Assembly: GCF_000699445.3 (NCBI RefSeq)
Contig: NC_067200.1
Location: 3,264,450-3,328,449, forward strand
Direction of reading: 5' to 3'
Source of the DNA: Schistosoma haematobium
Taxonomy: Eukaryota; Platyhelminthes; Trematoda; Strigeidida; Schistosomatidae
DNA: 64,000 bases
The notes under the pieces are model-generated. The model searched no databases and was not told the origin of the DNA. It worked only from the letters and a program-made list of their open reading frames with translations. Positions 42,623 through 52,700 of this stretch are shown here, piece by piece (position 1 is the stretch's first letter; each line of letters begins with the position of its first letter). The translations under genes were made by a program, and so were the position numbers.

Positions 42623-44004
42623 AGATAATCTGCAACCAGAAAAAGAAGTTATGCAGACGGATAAATTAGTGTTTCCGTCTACTAGCCTCCGTTTGCGCGT
42701 ATCGATGATTAACTTATGGTGTTGTAGAAGGTCCATACCAATGATTGGCATAGAAACTTCTGCAACAACAAAGATCCAGTGAATGGGTCTGCGTAAACCC
42801 ACGTTAAGGTAAACGTACCTCTTGCCATACGTAGCAATGGCTTTCCGTTTGCCGTCAGTTAGTCTAAAACCGATTCGTGAAGCCGGTCGTTAGAATTCAT
42901 TGGGAGAACGCTAACTTCTGCGCCAGTATCGATGAGGTAGCGAACTCTTGTTGTCACATCTGTGACGTACAACAGACGGCATGTTCGCCGGCTATTGTTG
43001 CCGTTAACGCGTGCCGGCTTGGAAGTTTCCCGAGTTGTTTTTCGAGTCGGTGGGTTTTTAGTTGAGAAAATTGCAGGGTTTTCTGCAATTTCTGGAAGAC
43101 TTTCCATACTGGTTATGATACCAGCACCAGTCGTGGTTATACGTCTCTCGTGGTCTAGAGACAGATCGTTAACGTGAAGTGCTTCTATGTGGGGTGTGTG
43201 ATCGCTTACGGTCGTTACGAAATTTAAGATAACGCGTAAGAGTATGACATAACTCTGTAATGTCATTCTGGGTTGTTTGAGGCTTTTCTTCGACTGAAAA
43301 AACCTCGACGTTAGATTTCGTGACTTCTAAAATGCGGTTGGCAGATGCAGCTAACTCATCTAAGGCGTTGTTTTGAAATGAGACAAGCACAGCTTGCACC
43401 TGATGAGGAAGTTTGGATAAGAATAGTTGCTTAAATAGGCAATAATCGATGGTTCTTTAGCCGATAACCTCTCTCATTCGTTGCAACATGTCCGTCGCAG
43501 AACTGTGTTACAGGTCGATGTTATTGAGGAGTTGGTCTAACCTTTGTCTATCGGTTAGGTCTCCGCATTAAAGAATAGAACGTTTCAGTGTTTCTTAGGG
43601 TTCAGAAACATCACTAGTAAACATACTAGGTGTTACGTACCTGTTGAATTCGCGTGGTAGTGCCTTGACTACTGCGAGGAATTGTGCACTATGTCGACAA
43701 CGCCGTGCTCGGAGAAGTCGGCTTCTGCGTAGCGAAACCAGGCTTCGATGTTGTCTGGCCAGAAGGACATCAGTTAAAACGAATGTGGGGACAAAGTCTT
43801 AAGCTTAAGTACTTTGGGTGTCTGTTCAGTCATAGTGAAATATGAAGTACGAGAATGAACGGGGAAAAAACATATATATCCAACAACATGGAAAAATATC
43901 ACATTGTATAAAAAATTAAGATAAGGCAATGAAATATAGAATCCCAAAAAAGAAACAGATTCTCAGTTTACGATTTTGTGTACCAGGTCACGTTAGGCTC
44001 ACCA
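42623..44004 (-). pseudogene. Ty3/gypsy gag-protease fragment, minus strand
   Basis: Minus-strand reading: a gag-like helical region near 43860-43170 (MQAVLVSFQNNALDELAAS), then a retropepsin with VRYLIDTGAEVSVLP (catalytic DTG intact, near 42925) and FVVAEVSMPIIGMDLLQHH closing the protease. The element breaks off before RT. A PBS-like TGGTGAGCCTAACGTGAC at 43987-44004 resembles the tRNA-Trp type of CsRn1/Boudicca-lineage elements, recalled from memory. Inserted in CR1-2. Confidence 0.75.
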
Positions 44005-44331
44005 ATGAAGATGGCACAGGTATTCAGTGTTTGACAACGCTTTAACCAGTAACACCTGCTAATATAACTCGTACCTACCAAGAGGAATCAAAAGATAGAG
44101 TCGAGGAGATTGGAAGATATATTTGATGACTATCCATATATTGAGAATCGTCTGATCTAATCTGGCTAGCGATTGCAGTAGATGTTGAGCATGGCGTTTC
44201 CACTCGTAATCTGGTGCGGATGCATGACCGAGCGCCTTCAGCTAGGTGAGTCCATTAAAACATGTGGTCAGCATCCAATGTCGAAAACTTACAGAGCTAT
44301 TTATTTTGTTGATTTATTTACCGCTACAGCT
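44005..44331 (-). mobile_element. Ty3/gypsy LTR, minus strand
   Basis: Lies between the PBS-like site and the CR1-2 breakpoint. It shares blocks with the plus-strand LTR at 40676-40955 (CAATCGCTAGCCAGA, ATCAAATATATCTTC). About 330 bp. Upstream end set by the resumption of CR1-2 at TTAGGACGGATG. Confidence 0.6.
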
Positions 44332-45026
44332 TTAGGACGGATGTTCACTAAGCAAGATACTACCATGTTCACCACAGTATACAAAACCTTTGTGAAAACT
44401 AAGCTTGAGAGCTGCATTCCAACTGCAAGCTATTGTTGACTCGGATATCCTGGAAGAAGGACAGAGGGCAGCTGCCCGTGCAACTCCAGAACTCCGGGGT
44501 TAACCATACAAAGAACGGCTTGAAAGGCTGAACCTCTTTACACCGTCTTATCGCAGTCTACGGGGAGATCTTATTTCGATTTATAGAATACTAAGAAATG
44601 ATTTTGGACCCAACTTATTCTCTCTCTTTCTTCCCACTAGATCGGGACACCTCAGAGGACATAGCAGGCGAGTAGAATAGCCAAGAACGAACAAAATACC
44701 CATGGCATAAAAATTTGCACAGAGAGTCATCAATAATTGGACAGGTCACCCGTAGAAGTGATGTCCGCTCCTTCAATTAGATCATTCAAGAGAAGACTGG
44801 ACAGTCACAGAAGCATAACATTAGCATTAGGCCTTTTGTCCTTACTGCACAAATCCGTATCTGAGTTTCTTTTCCCTCATGGAGTAGTGAATTAATGAAA
44901 TTCCCTAATATCAGCACCTTTTTTTCATATTCAAAACCAGATTGAACCTCCACAGTGTTACAAACTGCAAGGACTATTATAAGTCTATAGGCCGCCAATC
45001 CTTATAACTGAATACCCCAAGCCACT

Positions 45027-45569
45027 GTGGGTGGCAAGGGAAAGCTCTCCACAGACTTAAAAGTGTGCTACACAAATGCTCGCAGCCTACTAAATAAAAT
45101 GGCGGAGCTGAAGTCAGTGGTGGATAAAGAAAAACCGGACGTTATCGCTGTCTCGGAAAACTGGTTAACGTCAGAAGTATTAGATAGTGAAATCCAGTTG
45201 ACTGGTTTCATAACCAGTAGGGTTGATAGATTAAACCGAAGGGGAGGCGGGGTTATTGTGTACACGATAAGTACCCTAACCATAAGAGTAGCTGAGACAG
45301 TAGCACATGTTCCAGGGACATGTGAACTGGTGAGATGTAGGTTGAAATGCCAAAGGCAAGATATTGAATTAGCTGTAGTATATCGCAGTCCAGAATGTAT
45401 AGCAGATGATTTTCTCCTAAGTAAACTTAAGTCCTGGTGTAACAAGGGTAAAAACTTTGTAGTAGGCAACTTTAATGCACCATATATAAACTGGGTTAAC
45501 TTAGAAGCAGGGTCATCGATAACGTCGTTCGATTGCAAACTGTTGGAAACCTCGATTGGATTAGCTTGA
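45027..45569 (+). pseudogene. CR1-3 ORF2, endonuclease part
   Basis: KVCYTNARSLLNKMAELKSV, DVIAVSENWLTSE, RRGGGVIVYT, VVYRSPECIADDF and VVGNFNAPYINW are APE-type endonuclease landmarks. VGNFNAP has Asn where CR1-1 has Asp (IGDFNAP), so the catalytic Asp is probably lost. The frame ends at 45569 and resumes shifted at about 45620 (SLLDLVFTHGDNVSQ). Confidence 0.85.
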
Positions 45570-45619
45570 TTCTAACACATTGGAAATCCCACAAGATATG
45601 ACTTACGAAACCCTTCTTC

Positions 45620-46090
45620 TCTTTTAGATTTAGTCTTCACACACGGTGATAACGTTAGTCAAATGACTTTCCTCCCACCACTAGGGAGAAATGACCATGC
45701 AGTCATCTTATTCAAATTCATGGCTGAGATTGCTTGCCAAACAATTGCGCCGGCCCGTCCTAACATATGGAAGGCAGATATGCAGGCAATTAACTCCACA
45801 GCATCGGCTGAGAACTGGGAAATTGACTCAAAGGCATCAGTACAAGAGGCATGGACTCTATTCAGGCAGTTATACAATCGGGTAACTCAACCATACATAC
45901 CCTGGACTGTCCCAAAGAAAAAGAAGCACGGACATCCCTGGATAGGGCGGGATATTCGACGTTTACTAGGACAAAAGAAGAAATGCTGGGATGTTGCCAT
46001 TCGCCTTGGCACAGCAGGTACGATGGAACGCTACAGATAAGTAAGAAACACGTGTATAACTAAAATTCGGGAAGCGCAAAGAATATGAAA
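45620..46090 (+). pseudogene. CR1-3 ORF2, linker between endonuclease and RT
   Basis: MTFLPPLGRNDHAVILFKFM, ARPNIWKADM, VTQPYIPWTVPKKKKHGHPW and IRRLLGQKKKCWDVAIRLGT; stop at 46038-46040 before the RT frame. It aligns with CR1-1 SDHVVIHFKF...RPNIWRANI...RRKHFWDLFLLTG. Confidence 0.8.
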
Positions 46091-47843
46091 TGCAGCTGAC
46101 ACAATCTGCACTCAAGCAGCCCAAGAGGATATTCTCGTACATAAACTACAGAACAAGGATGCATCATTGGATTCCCAACCTAATTAAAGTAGGAAGTGAA
46201 TCTGAAATGATAGAGGAAGATCAGGAAAAAGCTGAGGTTATGGCTGACTACTTTGGGGCAGTTTTCACTCAGGAACCTCCTCTAGAGAGAGAACCATACC
46301 CAATTACAGAGTCAACAAACCAGCTGCTCACCGTGGACTTCGACCAAAACGATGTGCTTAAGGCTCTTAGCACCCTAAACATGGAGAAGTCAACAGGACC
46401 AGATGAACTACACCCTAAAATCTTGAGACATATTGCCCAATATATCGCAGCCCCACTGACTGTGATATTCAAAATGTCACTTGACCAAGGTGTGTTACCT
46501 ATGGACTGGAAGGACGCAATCGTCACTCTCATACATAAAACAGGTCCACGACAAGTTCCATCGAATTACAGACCCGTAAGCCTCACCAATGTTGTGATTA
46601 AAATACTGGAAAGAATAATCAAACGGACCATAACGGCATTTATGGAAACCAATAACTTGCTGAACATGGCACAACATGGTATTAGAAAGGGTCTATCCTG
46701 TACAACGAACCTCCTTATAGCTAGGGAGCTCTGGATTAATGCGCTAGACAACGGAAACTCAGTGGATGTTGTCCACATAGACTTCAGTAAGGCTTTTGAA
46801 AAGGTGCCAACTAATAGACTACTACAAAAGTTGGAAAATCTTGGTATTGCTGGAACTCGTTTAAAATGGATTAAGGATTTACTAGTAGGTCGTAGACAGA
46901 AAGTAAGAATAAATTCCAAGTGCTCCATATGGAGACCAGTACTTAGTGGAGCACCCCAAGGTTCCGTCCTAGATCCTTTACTTTTTATAATGTACGTTAA
47001 TGATCTTACAAGTATAGTACAGTCCCCAGTGTTATTATACGCTGACGATGTAAAAATCGGGCGAGTAATAACTGATGACAAAGACGCATTTACTCTTCAG
47101 GCGGACTTAAATAATATGATAAACTGGTCTAAAGAGTGGCTGATGCCTATCAACTCGGAAAAGTGTGTCTACATGCACTTGGGGGATTCAAAGGTAAATA
47201 CGTACAACATAGGGTATGTGTCATTACCCGTAGTCCGGTCTCATAAGGACCTAGGAGTGACGGTGAGCAATGATCTTAAGACGACGGCCCATAGCCGGGG
47301 GGTCGCAGTTAAGGTGTTTATAACCCTCTGGGCTTTGAAAAGGACATTCACTAAGTTTGATACTACCATGTTCACAGCAGTATACACATCCTTAGTGAGA
47401 ACTAAGTTAGAGAACTGTGTTCAGGCTGCAAGCCCCTGTTTAAACGGTGACTCAGACATACTAGAGAAAGTACAGAGGGCAGCTACCCGTGCAATTCCGG
47501 AACTCCGGGGTTTATCATATAACGAGCGGCTTGAAAAACTGAAACTCTTTACTCTGTCCTATCGCAGACTAAGGGGAGATTTAATATCTATGTACAGAAT
47601 AATGAGAAATGATTTTGGACCTAACTTATTCTCTCTCTTTCTTCCCACTAGATCGGGACACCTCAGAGGACATAGCAGGCGAGTAGAATAGCCAAGAACG
47701 AACAAAATACCCGTGGCATACAGGTTTTCACACCGAGTCATCAATACTTGGAACCTGGTGCCTGAAGCGGTGGTGTCCGCACTTTCAATTGACTCTTTCA
47801 AGAGAAGACTGGACACTCACAGAAGCATACTAGAAAAGAAATA
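46090..47843 (+). pseudogene. CR1-3 ORF2, reverse transcriptase and C-terminus with an in-frame TAG
   Basis: A 533-codon open frame: STGPDELHPKIL, WKDAIVTLIHK, NYRPVSLTNVV, QHGIRKGLSCTTNLL, HIDFSKAFEKVP, GAPQGSVLDPLLFIMYVNDL and intact YADDVKIG at 47038-47061. GPLLF of the family reads DPLLF. The frame reaches TAG at 47689-47691, after which the same frame stays open to TAA near 47843 and encodes the family C-terminus (SHRVINTWNLVPEAVV). So the TAG is a nonsense change or a leaky stop. The central 560 bp equals CR1-2. Confidence 0.88.
46654..47213 (+). repeat. 560-bp tract identical to 41940-42499
   Basis: Partner of the CR1-2 tract, same orientation, offset 4714 bp. The last shared bases are ACATAGG; the copies then diverge at once. 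Confidence 0.9.
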
Positions 47844-47893
47844 ACATAGGCCGTAGGCCTTCTGTCCTTACTACACAAATCTGAATCTGAAAC

Positions 47894-49616
47894 CTGGATG
47901 GCGGGTTGTTCGGAAGGTGGTCGCTGACTGCCAAGATTACAAACCGGAGTTGGGTTTATTTCAGGTCGTTACCTGAACAGATTACCTAGCTGTACCAAAA
48001 TTTCTGCATAAGGTAAATGATTCTTTATGATTAAAATGAGGTATCTTAAGTTAGTTAAGCTTTCGAATTTCGTTTTGTTGATTAATTCATATATGATTTA
48101 ATATATGTATAGTTATATATACTAATATATCAATTTTGTATTTTCATTTTATATAAGATGAAAATTTTTTCGAACTACGGACGCATTTTGTCCTACCCAA
48201 GTAACCAGTAAAGGGAAGATAAAGGCTAACAAAGGGGAAATGAAGAGGAAAATAGGTTCTAAAATAATGGGGGAACGCGCCTTAATGTCTGCTTTTTCGC
48301 CTATCAGGAGAGATAATGCATATTTTCCACTTTATGCCTCTGTATTTTAAATGTCGCAGGACTTTACTTTTCACCCAAATACACGCTAACTTGTTTACTT
48401 TCCGGCGAAATACACGATAATTTGTCTTATTTTCGCCTATAAACCCGCCGAATAATCTGCTTTTCTCCTAAACACACGCCTAATTGTCTACACGCCAAAT
48501 CATCTACTGTTCGCCTTAGTGCACGACGGTTTACCTAATTTTGCTCCAATTTTTAACGCAATTTTGGCTTAATCCCAAACGTCTCCTGTGTTCGCATTTA
48601 TTTCCATAACGCCACACGACAAGTGCAATCGACGTTAAAAAAGGGGTACATATCTGAATAAATTTATTGACAAGAAAAGAATTTCATATTGTACAACATT
48701 ATCAGTAGTTGACAAATGCTAGAGCATCGATTGTTATGTATTTTAATTATATTTGCCAAGTCATATTGTAATTCGAAAAGATCTACAAAAGAAAGAACAG
48801 ATTATGTGTTATGAACTAGACACGTGTAGTTAATTACAAACGCATTTAAAACCAAACAGGCTTCCTCAACATTCACTCAAAGAGTTCCCCATGCAAGTTA
48901 GAAAATAAACTCATGTTTTAAAGAAATGTTTATTAAAAACGAGGTTGAGCATGAAAAATATCCCACTGGTTATCTCCTTTTATAACGCCTGTTAGACCAT
49001 TGAGAAGAAAAGTAATCTTCTTGTGAATTCTGAAATTTTAATTAACACAAAAAATTGAAACGATACCTAACTGCTATTGTTTTTCTAAGCAACTATCTAC
49101 GTGAAGTTTTACCTACGGTTATGTTCGTTAACACTGGACATTGTACCTGTAGAACAGTAGAGAATAGTTATCATCTCAAATTAGTGCATACATGTCCTTT
49201 TTTTCTTCGATGACGCTTTTGTAATTTGTCACATGTGGAAATGCCCTTGCGCCTCGATGTCATACAGTTTCACAAGGTTTTTTTCCGTTGACGGATTATA
49301 AAAGAAACCGATTAAGTCATTCTATCCCTAATATCATTTTTCTTCGAAGTGTATACTCTATGATCGGTCGTTCTTACTACTATTAACATTGCTGTAATCT
49401 CTAAGCTGTTGCGGTGTAGAAAATCTTTCCCGTGCATATTTTTATCAGATTCTTTATTGATTACAACTAAACAAGAATGGCGTAAGGCACTAGTTTAAGA
49501 ATTATTCAATATAATGGAGTTTTATTAGTGTCATTATTATTTGTATTTATTTGAGACATTTTTTATTAGCTTCAAATAAAATAAAAGTTGAGATATTGGT
49601 TTTTTTTTGTAGCCTA
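47894..49616. other. Spacer upstream of ICT1
   Basis: AT-rich DNA with a degenerate tandem repeat (48275-48570) but no recognised coding exon. It ends in the polypyrimidine-AG (TTTTTTTTGTAG, 49601-49612) four bases before the ICT1 ATG. Confidence 0.6.
48275..48570. repeat. Degenerate tandem repeat, about 31-bp period
   Basis: Recurrent theme of TTTTCGCCTAAACACACG and CTAATTGTCT variants: CTTTTCACCCAAATACACGC, CTTTCCGGCGAAATACACGA, ATTTTCGCCTATAAACCCGC, CTTTTCTCCTAAACACACGC. Eight or so diverged units. Confidence 0.65.
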
Positions 49617-49761
49617 ATGATTCGTACTGGAAAGTTTCTGTTATTTTGCATCTCTCGCCCATCAGTTCGATGTTTGAGTTCCTTTGAAAGTGCACAAAAT
49701 CCAGTCAATCTTTATCCAAATTCTGATCCTAACGCTGTTTTCAAGAAACCTACAGAACCAA
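49617..49761 (+). CDS. ICT1: ICT1 exon 1
   Basis: ATG at 49617. An acceptor-like TTTTTTTTGTAG ends at 49612, so the mRNA may be trans-spliced or have an upstream non-coding exon. The donor gtattg after 49761 gives the phase (1) needed by exon 2; the nearby gtacgt at 49767 would shift frame. Confidence 0.82.
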
Positions 49762-52700
49762 GTATTGTACGTTCATTGATTTATGTTTAGTGCTTATCAT
49801 TTTGTAATTGTCTTGTATCATAGAGCCAAAATGTTTTCAATGGATATATCCCTATCGGTATAATTTGTGTGCCCTTGAGTAACACTACATAATTTTTTTG
49901 ACTAGACGAACTTCAAATATCCTATGCGTATTCAAGTGGTCCAGGAGGACAACATGTGAATAGAAGTATGTTTGTTTATATTTTGTGAAATTAATTTTTA
50001 TATCAATCTTGTGTTATGAGTTTATTCTACGTGACATCAGCATCATTGAAATAATAAAAGTTGGCAACACCCCTAGAAAGGAGTTAGAAACGGTTGACTC
50101 TAAGAATGTCACACTTCACCTTGTCCAACGGACGTCAGTTCCTGGTTGTAAGGCCTTTTAAAGTGCAGAGCTAACACGCGAAATTCTCACCAAAAGACCG
50201 TGCGTGTTCGGCTTCAGATAGTTTCCACTTAGACTCGGTGGTCACGCTCCCAGATTACTCAGACCACCCCTACCCCAGCGCAAGATAAAACATCGTCTCA
50301 CGTGGTGACTCCCACAATCGACTCAATGATGAACTTAAATAGACCACATTGCTAGCAGTCATCGTTTCACAGGCTCGATAGGAAGCTATCGCTCATTATG
50401 AAGCACATGTTTAGACTCAGATCATGGTTTAGTATGTGCACGCATTTGTTGCGTCCTACTGGATGTAAAAAGCCACAGCAACAAAACATCTTTGAGTTCA
50501 AATTACTGATAAGAAAGTCAAGAGTGTGTATTTCATGAACAACTAGAGAAGCAATCTGTCAACCATGAAAGTGATATTCAGCATGAGGTTGGCTAAATAA
50601 TCAAAAAGCTGTAAAAACAGCAGTGATATGTACCAAAAAAACTTAAGCTAAAAGGTTGAGAGAAATCAGTGGAATTCAATGGCGTTTTCTCAACTGGTAG
50701 ATGCTCGGGAACTCACACTATCTGGCTCACAACACGAGGGGCGAAATCAACTTAAATATATTTTGGTAAAGAGCCTACGTAATGATCATGAACAGTGGTA
50801 GGTAGCGAAAGCGGTAGAGATGGAAAAGATAGCAATGTTACGTAACAATAGACAACTGTTCAGACTTATCAAGGAAACGGGTATTAAGAATCCAGTTGTT
50901 AGTGAGACTCTGAGAAAGATGGGAATACCAACCACCCCTGAGTGTTCTGGTATGGCTGAAGGTGGGGATAGTCTGCTCTCCATCTCCAAATGCTCTCACA
51001 TGGGCACGCGTAAACAGACACTGACCCGGAAACCCTACTCAGTGCCTTCTCTCGGCTGGGGTGTTGTTTACGAAATTGAGAGGACGAAAAGTGAATGTCC
51101 GACGCTTTGACCCGTTTGATAGGTATGGAGGATCTACCTAGAGGAGTTGGAAAACCATGATTCCAAACCAATGGTGCACATCCTAAGGAAAAAAAGGCGT
51201 ATGAACCAATTGTGGGCCATCGGATACCATGGGACTGGATCTAAAGTTCGTGCACTGCCTTATGGATAAGACATTCAGGTCAAAGACTCGGGTAGTGGTT
51301 CCCTAAGGAAACCGTCTGCCTCGGTTTGGACGCCGCTACAGTAGACCCTTGTCGTGTTGCGAATTGCTACAAGTTACTTCTATTACTCTATTACAGTGTA
51401 GATGCATTTTTAAAAATGCATTAACATTTGTCACAAGCTTAACTTCGAAATTTGTGTTTTCTTTTCCTTTTCGATACTCTTGATTAGTTTACGCCTTATT
51501 CTTACTGGTTGAAGTATAATGTACTGATGACCTAGGGCGACTTATCAGACTATCAGTAAACGTTGCCTAGTTATATAACAATTAGTAAAATATGTTTTAT
51601 TTACCGCCACAACAGTAAAATAACGGCTTTGATTCGTTGTAGTTGGAGACGAAGGTCAAGTTTACCGTTGCTGCTACCTTGGCGTGGTGGTCGGGCTTGC
51701 TTATCGTGATGAACCAATCGGCCTATACTGGCTGAAACAATTGTTCCTCAAGGTTCTACCATGCCAGACAGGTCGGTTGAGGGGCGATAAGACTAGATAA
51801 TGCCTATAAAAATGGCATGTGCCTGTCCTAGTAGAAATATATTATTACCTGTTGCCTGGAGAAAGACGTCTCGACCTTGAGCATGCGGATGATATTGCCT
51901 TACTATGTGATGATGCACATGTAATACAATCCGCACTTAATCAGCTGGTAATTAGTTTCCGTAGGTATGGTATGCGATTCGCACCTTCGAAGCGCAAAGT
52001 ACATCTACAAGACCGGCAGGACCCTGATCCTGCACTCATCCTGGATAGTGAACAGATAGTAGTCGAGAATTTTGTATATCTGGATAGCTTCATAAGTGCT
52101 CTCGGTGACGTCAGTGCTGAGACCAATTCAAGTATAGTCAAAGCCAGAGCGGTTTATTCCAATCTGGGTCCTCTTTGTTACCGTGATGTTAGTATGGCTG
52201 TCAAAGGTCGGATTTACAACGTGTCGGTGGGAGCAGTTTTGCTCTATGCTTGTGAAACCTGGCCTCTCCAAGTTGAGGATGCTAGATGACTCTGTGTTTT
52301 ATCGTTGTTGTCTTCGAAGGATTACTGACATCTAGTGGCAATATCACGTTAGTAATGAAGATTTTCGGCATCGTGTGTTCGGACACAGCACGATAATTCA
52401 ATTGGTTTCACTATCTTGAAATGTCGACTTTGGTGGCTTGTACATATTTTACTTATGTCGTCCCAGAGTATTCCACGTCGTGCATTGTTTGCCACCGCTG
52501 GGACTGTTAGAAAAAAGCGGAGAGGTAGTTAGTGTGTGACATGGTGTCGTGGTATGAAAGAAGGCGGTATAGGAGTTTCTTCTGTTGGACTTTCAATACT
52601 CTCTGGTTAGGGTCCTAGAAATGTTGCAACATAGTTGCTAGAGATGTTATCATCTATGGCTCAGAATAGAAGCCAGTGGCAATCCTGCCATAACTTTCTA

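Larger units (their letters stand above)
40426..44872 (+). mobile_element. Second CR1-like copy (CR1-2), decayed and interrupted by Ty3/gypsy pieces
   Basis: The PHD-type ORF1 start MFGSTYKCGKPNCFFPMEEG lies directly after the CR1-1 tail, with stops. ORF1 continues near 41166-41500 and the RT at 41770-42622. A gypsy fragment occupies 42623-44331, then the RT C-terminus runs 44332-44872. Endonuclease appears deleted. Positions 41940-42499 and 44612-44701 are identical by eye to CR1-3. Confidence 0.82.
44960..47893 (+). mobile_element. Third CR1-like copy (CR1-3), 5'-truncated
   Basis: Begins with the last residues of ORF1 (PKPLWVARESSPQT, compare PRPVWVERLISKTP in CR1-1). A complete-length but interrupted ORF2 follows, and the end is ATCTGAATCTGA near 47880. 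Same subfamily as CR1-2. Confidence 0.85.
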
